DNA of 64,000 bases from Hymenobacter telluris (GTDB lineage Bacteria; Bacteroidota; Bacteroidia; Cytophagales; Hymenobacteraceae). Positions 41,579-51,931 of this stretch are shown here, in pieces (position 1 is the stretch's first letter; every line of letters starts with the position of its first letter). Under the pieces are notes generated by a model. It was not told the origin of the DNA and made no database searches. It saw nothing but the letters and a program-made list of their open reading frames with translations. The stretch is taken from NCBI RefSeq assembly GCF_017313265.1, contig NZ_JAFLQZ010000007.1:178384-242383 (forward strand). Direction: 5' to 3'. The position numbers and the translations under genes are program-made.

Positions 41579-41617
41579 AAACAGAAACGCCACCCAAAAC
41601 GGGTGGCGTTTCTGTTT
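41579..41617. terminator. Bidirectional terminator
   Basis: Perfect 17-bp stem (41579-41595 and 41601-41617, core CAGAAACGCCACCC), loop AAAAC, A/T ends. Separates convergent genes. Confidence 0.92.
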
Positions 41618-41638
41618 AGTAAAGAAGTGAAACTGAAA

Positions 41639-42916
41639 TCAGATGGCGCGATACTCGAATAACACCCGAGCCGTGGAGCCAGTGGTGCTGGGCTTCACGC
41701 CGACTACCCGCAGCAGCATGGGCTCGGCACCTCGTACACGCACCGCAAACAGGTCGCCGGCGGCTACCGGACCGGGCGCGGCCAGCCCAGTGGCATTCTG
41801 GTACAGCAAAGTGCCTACCGCATTAGCCGAAGCCGTGTTGTAGTAGCCGGCCGCCGCCGTAGCCACCGGAATTCGGTAGAAGGTAGTGGTATTGGCGGCT
41901 GCCAGGCTAACAGTGGCGCCGGATATGCCGCTGGCAAACAAATCTTTGGTGGTAGCGGCGGCGCTGTTGAGTACGTTGGCGCCCAGGCGTAGATCGTACG
42001 AGGCGGAATCCTGCGGTGCATTGGGGCCAGCCGTGACGCGGCCCGTGCGTACCCGGCCCAACGACGTAGGCGCGGCTATGGTGATGGGTGCAGCCGTGGC
42101 AGTTACCGCGTAGGGACCGGCGTAGGAGGTGAACAGAAACGTAACGGTTTGACCCTGGGCTGCGCTAGGCACAGTTACATCCACGGTACGGGCATTGGCC
42201 ACGCCGGTGCTTGGGTTGCGGACCACGCCGGCCCGCACCGGGGCGCCCGTTCCAATGCGGTAGAAAGTGGTGAGGCTGTCTACGTTCTTGAATAATGTAG
42301 CTGTGGAAGGCGTAGTGGGTATAGCACCAATGCCACCTTCATTCAGCACCAGATTATAACCAATAATGTCGCCGGTGGTTTGGGCGGTGGCGGCCAGGTT
42401 GTTACGGAAGGTGGTAATGGTAGTGGGCGACGCCGTGGTGCCTAGGCGCAGGGTAGGAGCTGCGGCCACATTGTATGTGAAGCGCTGCCGCCGCATCGCG
42501 CCGTTTTCAAACGTAGTGGTTACGTCCACCCGCACTGCCGTTTGGTTGGCCAGATTGGTTGGTACCCGGTACGGAATAGGCTGCGCCGTAATGCCCGCTC
42601 GTGTATCAAAAACAGGATTGGTTGGTGGCAGGGTAGCTACCACAGCCGAATCGGTGCGGCCCACCACCTGAAACACCGTAAACTCCCGCACTCGGTCGGC
42701 GGCGTTGAAGCCTACCAGCAGGTTGACCACTTCGCCAGGGGCATACTTGGCTTGCAAACCAGCTGGCGCGGCTCCGATGGTGGAAAAGCCACCGTCGCCG
42801 GTCAGCTCGTAAGGCGGGTCAAACTTGTCGTCGCAGGCTGTGGCAGCCAGCCCAGCCAAGGCCAGCAGACCCCACAAGCGTAGGGGAAGCGGCCGGAAAT
42901 TGAAACGTATCTTCAT
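41639..42916 (-). CDS. Surface lipoprotein, third gene of a SusC/SusD locus
   Basis: A 425-residue lipoprotein (lipobox ATAC, then DDKFDPPYELTGDGGF). It is mostly beta, Thr/Ala/Val-rich, with three or four repeated segments that look like Ig-type domains. I do not recognise the family. It follows SusD on the same strand, a place usually taken by surface glycan- or nutrient-binding lipoproteins (SusE/SusF-like), so a substrate-binding role is inferred. Confidence 0.7.
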   Translation of the reverse strand: MKIRFNFRPLPLRLWGLLALAGLAATACDDKFDPPYELTGDGGFSTIGAAPAGLQAKYAPGEVVNLLVGFNAADRVREFTVFQVVGRTDSAVVATLPPTNPVFDTRAGITAQPIPYRVPTNLANQTAVRVDVTTTFENGAMRRQRFTYNVAAAPTLRLGTTASPTTITTFRNNLAATAQTTGDIIGYNLVLNEGGIGAIPTTPSTATLFKNVDSLTTFYRIGTGAPVRAGVVRNPSTGVANARTVDVTVPSAAQGQTVTFLFTSYAGPYAVTATAAPITIAAPTSLGRVRTGRVTAGPNAPQDSASYDLRLGANVLNSAAATTKDLFASGISGATVSLAAANTTTFYRIPVATAAAGYYNTASANAVGTLLYQNATGLAAPGPVAAGDLFAVRVRGAEPMLLRVVGVKPSTTGSTARVLFEYRAI

Positions 42917-42961
42917 ATAGAAAAAGGCATCGTATGGGAGAAGAAACAGAGCCGGAAACGC

Positions 42962-44521
42962 TTACGGCTGGTCCCACCACAGTGGGCGGGTAGCGTAGTC
43001 GGTGTCGAGGCCACCAATGGCTGCTACGTTCTGTGGGTTATATTGCGTCTCGGTAAGGGCCGGCAGCAGCCGGCGCGGGAACTTGCGCTGGGTGGGGTCG
43101 GCGGGAACAGGGTTGAAAATAGGGTTAGCCCCGTTCGGGTACGCTAGGTTCACGTAGATGTCGGAGCGAAAATCAAAGCGCCGCATATCCGACCAAGCCT
43201 CCGGGTTCAGAAACAGCGCAATGTATTTCTGCTCCATGATGCGCTTGTAATCCAGCTGTGCCACGTTTTGGGCCACGGCTGCGCTGTTCAGATAGCCGTC
43301 AATCTGCTGTTGCGTGAGTACGGGGAACGTAACCGTAAGGCCCTGCGACGCGAAGGTACCGCCGCCACTCAGCTTGCGGATATGGGCCTCAATGCCCTGG
43401 CGGTACGCCTGCAACGCCCGCGCCGGATTGCCCGCCCGGAAGGCCGCTTCGGCCTCAATAAATTTCAACTCGTGATACGTAATCAGCTCATAGTAGCCCA
43501 AGTCGCGGGCGTACCAGCTGGAGTAAAAGTCGGAGGCGTTGCCGGTTTGCGCAATTGGGGTGCCGCCCGACACGCCGGGGTTGGTACCCACACTCACGCT
43601 GGTGGCCATTACGGGCAGGCGTGGGTCCTGCACTCCTGGATAGGCCGCGTTGGCCGTGCTGCCGTTGAGGTAGCGCAACAGGTTCTGTGAATAGGTGGCG
43701 CCGGCAAAGTTGGCGCGCGCCGTCCCGAAAATGCTGGTACTGCCCGTAATGGGCGGCACGGGCGTTTCCAGTTGAATCTGTGCGTCATCAGCCGACGACG
43801 TGAAGCCTTTATCAACGGCGGCTAGTACAGCCTGTGGGTTGTAGGTGCTTTTTTTGGTGAGGTGGTTGAGCTGGCGTGCCCGGAGCGAATAGGCCAGCTT
43901 GATCCACTTCGACACGTCGCCGCGGTACATAATGTCGCCGCTAGGGCTGGGTACGGTTACGTAGAGGGGCCGCACGTTGGCCGTGGCCGGCTTCGATAGC
44001 TCCGCTTCGCCCTCATCCAGCAGCCGGAACACGGTCTGATAAATCTGTTCCTGCGAATCATATTTGGGCGAGTAGTTGCCGCCACCCTGGAATGCCTCCG
44101 TGAACGGCACGTCGCCCATCATGTCGGTGAGGTGGGCCAAGGACATAGCCTGGGTGATTTTAGCTGCTCCCACGTAGTACGGCGAGCCTTCAGCTTCAGC
44201 GGCCGTTATAGTAGCGCGCAGGTTGCCGGAAACGTAGAAGTAGAAGTAGTTGAAGGTGTTGTTGCCGTTGCCCGTAGTGAAGTAGTACTGGTCGGTGCTG
44301 GAAGCCGGGGCGCGGCGAACAATGTGCTGGGTGATATACGGCGTAACAAGCGAGGTAAACATCTGCTGCTGCGCCGCCTGTGAGATGCCACCCGGTAATA
44401 GAAAGTTAGGAGTCGAGCTGGTTGGGTTGTTGGGGTCGGTATTGACATCCAGGAACGTTTCGCACGAACTCAGAGCCCCACCGCCGACCAGCAGGCCCAG
44501 AAGGAGAAGGTATTTTTTCAT
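42962..44521 (-). CDS. SusD/RagB-family nutrient-binding lipoprotein
   Basis: A 519-residue lipoprotein (lipobox LSSC, Cys20, then ETFLDVNTDPNNPT). The DVNTDPNNPT start and the helical body fit the SusD-like group that partners SusC transporters as a lid; this one looks like the SusD-like_2 subgroup. Late landmarks are EAWSDMRRFDF and RFPRRLLPALTETQYNPQN (about 450-500). The substrate cannot be told from sequence. Second gene of the locus, after its SusC partner. Confidence 0.9.
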   Translation of the reverse strand: MKKYLLLLGLLVGGGALSSCETFLDVNTDPNNPTSSTPNFLLPGGISQAAQQQMFTSLVTPYITQHIVRRAPASSTDQYYFTTGNGNNTFNYFYFYVSGNLRATITAAEAEGSPYYVGAAKITQAMSLAHLTDMMGDVPFTEAFQGGGNYSPKYDSQEQIYQTVFRLLDEGEAELSKPATANVRPLYVTVPSPSGDIMYRGDVSKWIKLAYSLRARQLNHLTKKSTYNPQAVLAAVDKGFTSSADDAQIQLETPVPPITGSTSIFGTARANFAGATYSQNLLRYLNGSTANAAYPGVQDPRLPVMATSVSVGTNPGVSGGTPIAQTGNASDFYSSWYARDLGYYELITYHELKFIEAEAAFRAGNPARALQAYRQGIEAHIRKLSGGGTFASQGLTVTFPVLTQQQIDGYLNSAAVAQNVAQLDYKRIMEQKYIALFLNPEAWSDMRRFDFRSDIYVNLAYPNGANPIFNPVPADPTQRKFPRRLLPALTETQYNPQNVAAIGGLDTDYATRPLWWDQP

Positions 44522-44533
44522 GAAATTTCTATT

Positions 44534-44607
44534 GTTGAATGGCTACTTGTTAAATGGTTGACTGTTCTGAAAAAGTGTTTGAACAGTCAGCAATTCATCA
44601 ATTCAAC
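44534..44607. repeat. Inverted array of about 8-bp units between susC and susD
   Basis: On the minus strand TTGAATTG, ATGAATTG, CTGACTGT follow the SusC stop, and CAGTCAAC, CATTTAAC, AAGTAGCC, ATTCAACA precede the SusD start. The inner 9 bases pair perfectly around a 13-base loop; outer pairing is looser. Confidence 0.6.
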
Positions 44608-44622
44608 CATATAGCCTTTTAA

Positions 44623-47600
44623 TTAAAAATTCACCCGCAACGCCATATCAACGCCGCGCGTGGCGGGGGTGCTGCCGTAGTCGAAGCCGCCGGAGCCACC
44701 GCCGCGTACACCCGCGCCGGCCGCCGCCGTTTCAGGGTCGGCGCCCGAGTAGTTGGTGAACAGCAATAGGTTACGGCCCGTTACGCTCAGCTCAGCGCCC
44801 TTCACAAACGTGCCGCTTAGCAGCTTTTTAGGCAGCGAGTACGCCAGCGTGGCGTAGCGCAGGCGGGTCCAGGAGCCGTCTTCCACAAACGCCCAGCCCG
44901 TACCGGCCAACTGGTTGATGAAGTAGCCTTGCGTCAGTTCCACCGGGCGAGTATTGGCGGCGTACGAGCCGTCGGCGTTGCGCACCGCGCCGTCGATAAC
45001 GGCGGTTTGGTTGCGGTCCAGCGTTTTTTTGCTCAACCCTGAGCGCACGGCCACCCATTCGTTGCCGTTCACTACGTCGCCACCCTTCCGGAAATCGAGC
45101 ATAAAGGCCAACGACAAGCCTTTATAGGCCAAGGTATTGGTGATTTGGGTGGTGAACTGTGGAGCTCGGTCGCCGGCGTACACGAAATTGCCCGCTACCA
45201 CCGAAGGATAGCCCGTGGTGGCATTAATGAGTACCTGCCCGAAGTATTCGGAATTGGGGTCAGTCACGCGGGCATAGTCTATTACCCCAATAGACGTAAT
45301 AGGCCGATTAGGGAAAGCACTGCCGCGCGCTACGTCAATCACCCAGGCATCCGACTGGTTGACCTCGGTTAAGAAGCTGGGGAGCTTTTTAGCCCGGTTC
45401 TCGTTGTGGAAGAAGTTGGCCAGCACGTCCCAGGTGAAACCCGACTTAGTAACTACCGGCCGGCCGTTCAGGGCTATTTCTACACCGGTGTTAGTTACGG
45501 TGCCCCCGTTGATGTATTGCAGAATGTAGCCCGACGCCTGACTTACGCGGGGCGCAATCAGTTGGTCGCGGGTTTCGGCGTAATACACGCCTGCATCCAG
45601 TCCCAGCCGTCCTTTCAGGAACTGAAAGTCCAGGCCGGCCTCGTAGGAGCGGGTGCGCTCGGGTATCAGCTGGGAATTGGAGCCGTAAAAGCCTGGCCGG
45701 AAGCCCCCACCAATGTAAGTGCTTTGGGCCAGTGGAGACTCCACGCGGTACGGCCCCGTATCCTTGCCGACTTCCGCCACCGACAGCCGCAGCTTGCCGT
45801 AGTTGAGAATGGAGTTGTTGTCGAGGCCCAGGGTGCGCGAAAACTCGTATCCCAGCGTGGCCGCGCCATAAAGGAAGCCTTGCCCGAAGTCCTTGTTCTG
45901 GCTGGGCCGTGGCAGCGTCGACGACATGTCATAACGCGCACTCAGCTCCACCGTCACCTGCTTGAACAGGTCGAAGTTGAGGCGCGCAAAATTGCCCACC
46001 AGCCGCCGCAACGAGTTGGTGGTCAGAGCGCCCCGGTTTACGGTATTGTTGATGGAGTTGAAGTTGGGTGAGCGAAACACCAATCCGATGATGTCGGTGG
46101 ATTCGCGGCGGCTTTGCTCGACGGAGTTGCCCAGCAGCAACGAGCCGCTGATATTGTCGTTAAATGAGTGCGTGAAAACGGCCGTGAGGTAGGAGTTGAC
46201 CAGGCGGCTTTGGTTGGTGGTTTCCGAGATGCCACCATCCTGGTTGTTGGGCTGCGAGGTGCCCACCGCCCTGATGGAGCGCACGGTTTCGGTGTACACG
46301 TCGGTGCCCAGGTTATAGCTGAGCGTGGCCCATTTAGCCGGCTGGTAGGTTAGCTGCGCGTTGCCAATGAGGCGGTTGGTGCGGTCCGTAACCGGGTTGC
46401 GCTCCACCGTGAAGTAAGGGTTATCGGCGTCGCTGGAGCCTACCCCGCCAATCAGGCGGCGGCGAGTACCATCGGGGTTGAGGTAGTTGCGGGCATCGTC
46501 GTTGCGGGGCCAGTTCAGCAAGCTTACCATGTAGCCACCCGAGCCGCCAAACAGGCCCGGTCCCTGCAACGGCCGGCGCCCGCCCGAGTTCAGGTATTGC
46601 GCCGAGCCCTGCGCCTTAAGCTTGGGCGACACTTGCAGCGTGCCCGAGAGGCGCACTGTCGATTTGTCGAACTCGGAATTGGGCGCTACGCCGGTTTGGT
46701 TGAGGTTAGAGGCCGAAAGCAGAAACGAGCCTTTGTCGGTGCCACCCGTTATGGTCAGGTAGTTCTGGTAGCTGTAAGCCGTTTTATAGAAGTCGTTCAG
46801 GTTGTCGTACACTGGTTCGCCTTCCGCAAACTGCGGCCCCCACGAAACTCGCGTGCTCGGGTCAAAGATGCCGGCCGCGCCCTGCTTGTACTTGTCCTGG
46901 AGCTGAGGCAGCCGGTTCACTCGGTCCACCGATACCTGCGTACGGAAGTCCACTGTCACCGCGCCCGATTTACCTTTTTTAGTGGTGATGATAACGGCAC
47001 CGTTGGCCGCACGGAGCCCGTACAGAGCAGCGGCAGCGGGCCCTTTCAGCACAGTCATACTTTCTACGTCCTCGGGGTTGATGTCGGCGGCCCGGTTAGG
47101 CGACGACACCGAGCGGCCCATGATGCCGTTGAAGGCCGAGCCGCCCCCCGGCGCCGTTGATTCGGCGAAGGACGTGTTGTCCATGATGATGCCATCAATA
47201 ACGAACAGCGGCTGGTTGTCGCCATCCAGCGAGTTGCCGCCCCGGATAACGATGGAAGCGCCTTCGCCGGCTCCGCCCCCCGAACTGGTGACTTGCACCC
47301 CGGCTACCTTGCCTTGCAGGGCATTTACAATGTTAGGCTGGCGCGACTCAATGATATCCTTGCTGGTAACCTGCTGCGCGCCGTAGTTCACCTGCCGCCG
47401 CTCCTGTGCAATGCCGAAGGCCGTCACAATTACGTCGTTCAGCTCGGTGGTATTCTCTTTCAGCCCGATGTCCAGCGTATTGCCGTCGCCGATGGCACGC
47501 TCCAGGGTGGTGTAGCCGATGAAGCTGAAGATGAGGGTGCTACCCGGCGCGGCCTGAATGGTGTAGCGGCCGTCGGCGCCGGTGCTGGCGCCAATGGTAG

Positions 47601-47751
47601 TGCCTTTCACAAGCACCGTTACGCCCGGCAGCGGGCTCCGGTCGGCGACCGAGGTAACGGTGCCGCTGATGGTGCGGAGGTTCTGCTGGGCGTGGCCGGG
47701 CAGGGCCACTACTGCGCCCAGCGCCGGCGCCAACAAGTAAAGTCTGTTCAT
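44623..47751 (-). CDS. SusC/RagA-type TonB-dependent transporter
   Basis: A 1042-residue outer-membrane importer. Signal peptide, then a carboxypeptidase-regulatory-like domain (about 25-105, GVTVLVKGTTIGASTGADG), a plug (about 115-235, with NALQGKVAGVQV, PLFVIDGIIMDN and VLKGPAAAALYGLRAANG) and a barrel ending in RVNF. The Ala-Leu-Tyr-Gly-x-Arg-Ala-Ala-Asn-Gly motif is typical of the family. It imports an unknown glycan or peptide with the SusD protein encoded next to it. No sigma/anti-sigma pair or hybrid sensor is next to it. Confidence 0.94.
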   Translation of the reverse strand: MNRLYLLAPALGAVVALPGHAQQNLRTISGTVTSVADRSPLPGVTVLVKGTTIGASTGADGRYTIQAAPGSTLIFSFIGYTTLERAIGDGNTLDIGLKENTTELNDVIVTAFGIAQERRQVNYGAQQVTSKDIIESRQPNIVNALQGKVAGVQVTSSGGGAGEGASIVIRGGNSLDGDNQPLFVIDGIIMDNTSFAESTAPGGGSAFNGIMGRSVSSPNRAADINPEDVESMTVLKGPAAAALYGLRAANGAVIITTKKGKSGAVTVDFRTQVSVDRVNRLPQLQDKYKQGAAGIFDPSTRVSWGPQFAEGEPVYDNLNDFYKTAYSYQNYLTITGGTDKGSFLLSASNLNQTGVAPNSEFDKSTVRLSGTLQVSPKLKAQGSAQYLNSGGRRPLQGPGLFGGSGGYMVSLLNWPRNDDARNYLNPDGTRRRLIGGVGSSDADNPYFTVERNPVTDRTNRLIGNAQLTYQPAKWATLSYNLGTDVYTETVRSIRAVGTSQPNNQDGGISETTNQSRLVNSYLTAVFTHSFNDNISGSLLLGNSVEQSRRESTDIIGLVFRSPNFNSINNTVNRGALTTNSLRRLVGNFARLNFDLFKQVTVELSARYDMSSTLPRPSQNKDFGQGFLYGAATLGYEFSRTLGLDNNSILNYGKLRLSVAEVGKDTGPYRVESPLAQSTYIGGGFRPGFYGSNSQLIPERTRSYEAGLDFQFLKGRLGLDAGVYYAETRDQLIAPRVSQASGYILQYINGGTVTNTGVEIALNGRPVVTKSGFTWDVLANFFHNENRAKKLPSFLTEVNQSDAWVIDVARGSAFPNRPITSIGVIDYARVTDPNSEYFGQVLINATTGYPSVVAGNFVYAGDRAPQFTTQITNTLAYKGLSLAFMLDFRKGGDVVNGNEWVAVRSGLSKKTLDRNQTAVIDGAVRNADGSYAANTRPVELTQGYFINQLAGTGWAFVEDGSWTRLRYATLAYSLPKKLLSGTFVKGAELSVTGRNLLLFTNYSGADPETAAAGAGVRGGGSGGFDYGSTPATRGVDMALRVNF

Positions 47752-48698
47752 AGGAGAGAGGGAAATGGGGAAATAGAAACTACAAGAGAAAACAACGGCC
47801 GGAATCTGGTTGCTACACGCAATTGGATTCTGGCCGGTACAGGGCCTGCGCTGGAATAATAGTCAGACAACAGGAGAGGCTAGCAACCATTGCAGGAAGA
47901 GGTGGCAAGTGAATTTATACTATTAAAACAACTACAAATTGGAATTTTAGAGCACTATTACTAAGGAAAACAAAGCCTAAACTAGAAATCTGCTAAAATG
48001 AAGTCAACTATATATGGCATTTAATTTAGGTATTTTTCTACTTTGAGTGCTTTCGCAGGAAGCTTCAGTGTTCTGGTACTCTGTCCGGTACCGCCTACAG
48101 TATGGGCGGCGTTGCTGCTACTGTTTGCATCCACGCTCAGTCTGAGGCTCAGTAAGTGCCAGTCAGTGAAAACCTACGTGCTGCTTGAGCGCACCACCCA
48201 GCAACTAGCAACAGTGCCGTCGGCTGCTGCTGCCAGCTACCACTACTGTTGGGCGCAAGCCGCGGAACTGGCGGAGACGCTGCCAGATGAGCTGGAGGCC
48301 GTAAGTGGCCTGCGTGGCTATGCGCGGGACATCCGGCGGCTGCTTTACCCTGGCGAATTCAGCAGAAGAAAGGTCTTTACTGAAGTGCATTTCGACCCGC
48401 AGGATCAGTTTTCGGTGCTGTGCTCCTGATGGATAGCAGAGACACCAAGCGTTCAGGAGCAAGTGCCGACCGAGGCAGCCGGCCAGGATTTACAACGGAC
48501 GGCCAAGCTGCTATCCGGCCCGAACGACGACAGCTCTTGGGTTGAGCTTAGCGAGTTGTCGGTATGAAGGCAGTGTAAGGTGGCGGCTGTTTTTTCCGGT
48601 GATTTATCATCTGGTGCTGTCAGCCTGATAGTGCGGAGCTTTTCAGTATATTTTCCCGAGGCTTTCTTCCATATAACCCCACTTTTCCCACTCTTGCT
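47752..48698. other. Divergent gap of 950 bases between two SusC genes
   Basis: This unusually long gap must hold both promoters. A short AT-rich part (47930-48045) is the likeliest control region. No clear TTG/TAnnTTTG pair, riboswitch or regulator gene was recognised. One weak open frame (48043-48429) is listed separately. Confidence 0.4.
48043..48429 (+). CDS. Doubtful small protein
   Basis: A 128-residue frame that can only start at TTG 48043. It has a hydrophobic segment (VWAALLLLFASTLSL, about 20-35) and then a soluble helical part. No family recognised, no clear ribosome-binding site. It could be a remnant or a chance frame. Confidence 0.25.
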   Translation: MSAFAGSFSVLVLCPVPPTVWAALLLLFASTLSLRLSKCQSVKTYVLLERTTQQLATVPSAAAASYHYCWAQAAELAETLPDELEAVSGLRGYARDIRRLLYPGEFSRRKVFTEVHFDPQDQFSVLCS

Positions 48699-51600
48699 AT
48701 GCAACACAACTACTATTTACTAAGGCTGGCTTTGGCATCGAGCGTGCTGCCAGCCGCCATGCTGGCCACTGCGCCCGCCGTGGCGCAGGACAGCGCCCGG
48801 CAAGCCTACACCCTCCAGGGCCGCGTTACGGATGAACGGGGGCAGGGCGTACCGGGCGTAACGGTGCTGCTAGGTGGCACCACCCTCGGCACGGCTACCA
48901 ACGCCGACGGTAATTACACGCTGCCCGTGCAGGTAGCGCCCGGCAGCTACACGCTCACCTTCTCCACCATCGGCTTTAAAGGCCAATCAAAGCCTATTAC
49001 GTTGGGCAGCAGTGCCAGCGTGAATACGGATGTGGTGGTGAGTGAAGCGCGCCAGACGCTTGATGACGTGGTGGTAATTGGCTCCACCATCAGCGTGAAT
49101 AAGCGCGAGTTAGGCAATGCCATCAACACAGTAACGGCCCGCGACTTAGAGCAAACAGGTACGGGAGGTACTCTCAATGCGTTGCAGGGCAAGCTGCCCG
49201 GTGCCCAAATCGTGCAAAACTCCGGCGACCCTTCCGGTTCCATGTCGGTGCGGCTGCGCGGGATTCACTCGTTGCGGGGCTCGTCTGATCCGCTGTATGT
49301 AATCGACGGCGTGATTGTGAGCAACAACAGCACCAACGTGTCGCAGCTGGCGGCATCCAACGACAACGGCATCGGGGCGGCCAATGCCGGGCAGAACCGC
49401 TTAGCCGACCTCAACCCCAATGATATTGCTAGTATCAACGTCATTAATGGGGCAGCGGCGGCGGCGCAATATGGTTCGCGGGCCAGCAACGGTGTGGTGC
49501 TTATCACCACCAAGCGGGGCACAGCCGGGGCAGCGCGGGTATCGGTGTACACCAGCTTCAACATCAATGAGCTGCGCAAATCAGTGCCGGTAAACACCTA
49601 TGGTAAGCAGTTTGGTTTTGCGGGACTACGCCTCTACACTATCGGAGCGCCCACGGCTCAGCAGCTGGCCGCCAACCCCGGTATTACCACCACGGGTATC
49701 GTACGGGCCGGTGCCACCGCCCAGCTGGCCACCAACCTCGTGGACGTGTCGCGCTACGATTACTTCAACGACGTGTTCCGGACCAGCTACGGCACCGACA
49801 ACGGCGCTTCTATTTCGGGTGGGGCCGAGCGGACGCAATACTTACTGTCGGTAGGCTACCTGAAAAACCAGGGTATTATCGAGGGTACGGATTTCAAGCG
49901 CTACAACGTGCGGGCGCGGGTGGATCAGCGGCTTACCAACTGGGCACGGGCTTCGGTGGGCGTGGCCTACAACAACAGCTTCGCCAATGAGAAGGCCAAC
50001 GGCAACGTGTTTTACAGCCCCATCAACTCCATCAACATCACCAACAACATCTACGACATCAACCAGCGCGACGCCAGCGGCAACTTGCAGGCCGTGGAGC
50101 CCACTCGCGTAAATCCGTTGTCTACCATTGAGGATATGCGCTTTACGCAGCGCATTAATCGGGCTATCAGTGACTTGCAAGTAAATCTGACGCCGTTCAA
50201 GGGCTTCTCGGTAGACTATATCCTGGGCGTGGATACCTACTCCCAGGCCGGCCAGAACTACATCCGGCCTTACCCGTACCAGGCCACGGCTGGCTTGCCG
50301 CTGGCACGTTACCCGCTGGGTTTTGCCGCCGATGCCAACAACAACGTGCTTCAGCTAAACTCCGACATCAACGTAGGCTACGACCGACAGCTGACCGAAG
50401 ATTTCAAGGTGACGCTGCTGGCGGGGTATAGCTATCAGTACGCACGTAATGAGCTAGCTCGTGCCCAGGGCCAAAACCTGTCGCCTTTTATCACGACGGT
50501 CAGTGGAGCGGGTAGCACTACGGTGGCGTCGGCCTACGAACTGGACCAGTTCGATTTGAGTGGTGTGTTCGGGCAGGCCACCTTTGGCTTCCGTAATCTG
50601 GCCTTTCTGACGGGGGCCGTACGCCGCGACCGGTCGTCGAAATTCTCGCCTTCCGAAACTAACCAATACTACCCCAAAGTGAGCGGCTCGGTGGTACTCT
50701 CGGATCTGGGGTTCTGGAAGAACGCCGGGTATGCTACTGCCTTCAACTCCCTGAAACTTCGGGCCAGCTACGGCGAGGCCGGTAACCTGAACGGCATCAA
50801 TTCCTACGACCGTTTTTACCAGTTTACGCCGGTTGGTTTCCAGGGGCGCAATACGCTGGTGCCCGGCGCGCGGCTGGCTAACCCGCGCGTGCGGCCCGAG
50901 CGGGTAACGGAACTGGAAGTGGGGGCCGACCTGGGCTTCCTCAACGACCGGATAGGGTTGGGAGTGACGGTGTACAACCAAAATACCAAGGACCTGGTGC
51001 TGGACCGCCTGATTGCTGCCTCCCGCGGTGGGTCGTCGATTGTGGAGAATGTGGCCCGGCTCACCAACAAAGGTGTGGAAGTGCAGCTCAGCGCCGTACC
51101 AGTGCGAACCACCGATTTCAGCTGGGATTTTACCGCCATCTTCAGCCGCAACCGCAACAAGATTGTGGACCTGGTAGGGTCGGCGGCAGTGCCCATCGAC
51201 AACGTGGCGGGTGCGCCCGTGTATCTGCTCAACGGGCAGCCGGCGGGCGTGTTCTACGGCTCGGCTTACGCCCGCAACCCCGACGGCTCGCTGCTGCTCA
51301 CGCCCCAGGGTTTCCCACAGGATGAGCGCGCCACCGGCCAGGCCACCGGCGACGTTAACTTCACGCCAGCCCGCGAGGCTAACGGGCAGCCCAGCTACGC
51401 CCAGGGTACCAGCCTAGCCAACGTGGTGATTGGTAACCCCAACCCGGACTGGACCGGCTCGTTCAGCACCAGCTTCACTTACAAGAAACTTTCCGTGCGG
51501 GTGCTGCTCGACGCCGTGCAGGGGGTAGATGTGTTCAATGCCGACTACCGTACGCGCCAGGGTGTGGGCCTCGGCGACCTGGCCGAAAAGGAATTGCGGG

Positions 51601-51899
51601 GCGAACTGCCGCGCGGCTACATTTTCTCGGTGTACAACACCCAGGAGTTCCGCATTGATGATGGCTCGTTTGTGAAGCTGCGCGAAACGGCCCTCACGTA
51701 CACGCTGCCCACATTCAGCAAGTTTATCAGCAACCTCAATGTGTCGTTGATTGGGCGCAACTTATACTCGTGGGATGATTACAAGGGCTTCGACCCAGAA
51801 ACCAGTGCGGGTGGCTCTTCAGACCTGCTGCGGGCCATCGACTTTGGCAACGTACCGATTCCGCGCACCTATCAGCTTCGGTTGGCCGCTACGTTCTAG
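48699..51899 (+). CDS. SusC/RagA-type TonB-dependent transporter
   Basis: A 1066-residue outer-membrane importer with a signal ending AVAQ, a carboxypeptidase-regulatory-like domain (about 38-118, GVTVLLGGTTLGTATNADG), a plug (about 125-245, NALQGKLPGAQIV, PLYVIDGVIVSN, VINGAAAAAQYGSRASNG) and a barrel ending in LRLAATF. Divergent from the first SusC and only moderately similar to it, so it probably takes a different substrate. Its SusD partner starts 32 bases after its stop. Confidence 0.94.
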   Translation: MQHNYYLLRLALASSVLPAAMLATAPAVAQDSARQAYTLQGRVTDERGQGVPGVTVLLGGTTLGTATNADGNYTLPVQVAPGSYTLTFSTIGFKGQSKPITLGSSASVNTDVVVSEARQTLDDVVVIGSTISVNKRELGNAINTVTARDLEQTGTGGTLNALQGKLPGAQIVQNSGDPSGSMSVRLRGIHSLRGSSDPLYVIDGVIVSNNSTNVSQLAASNDNGIGAANAGQNRLADLNPNDIASINVINGAAAAAQYGSRASNGVVLITTKRGTAGAARVSVYTSFNINELRKSVPVNTYGKQFGFAGLRLYTIGAPTAQQLAANPGITTTGIVRAGATAQLATNLVDVSRYDYFNDVFRTSYGTDNGASISGGAERTQYLLSVGYLKNQGIIEGTDFKRYNVRARVDQRLTNWARASVGVAYNNSFANEKANGNVFYSPINSINITNNIYDINQRDASGNLQAVEPTRVNPLSTIEDMRFTQRINRAISDLQVNLTPFKGFSVDYILGVDTYSQAGQNYIRPYPYQATAGLPLARYPLGFAADANNNVLQLNSDINVGYDRQLTEDFKVTLLAGYSYQYARNELARAQGQNLSPFITTVSGAGSTTVASAYELDQFDLSGVFGQATFGFRNLAFLTGAVRRDRSSKFSPSETNQYYPKVSGSVVLSDLGFWKNAGYATAFNSLKLRASYGEAGNLNGINSYDRFYQFTPVGFQGRNTLVPGARLANPRVRPERVTELEVGADLGFLNDRIGLGVTVYNQNTKDLVLDRLIAASRGGSSIVENVARLTNKGVEVQLSAVPVRTTDFSWDFTAIFSRNRNKIVDLVGSAAVPIDNVAGAPVYLLNGQPAGVFYGSAYARNPDGSLLLTPQGFPQDERATGQATGDVNFTPAREANGQPSYAQGTSLANVVIGNPNPDWTGSFSTSFTYKKLSVRVLLDAVQGVDVFNADYRTRQGVGLGDLAEKELRGELPRGYIFSVYNTQEFRIDDGSFVKLRETALTYTLPTFSKFISNLNVSLIGRNLYSWDDYKGFDPETSAGGSSDLLRAIDFGNVPIPRTYQLRLAATF

Positions 51900-51931
51900 G
51901 CCGGTTTTTCTCTCTCACTTCGACTTCTATC

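Noticed and set aside
48453..48707. An 84-residue minus-strand frame before the second SusC
   Set aside because: No motif, and it overlaps the SusC start; probably chance.
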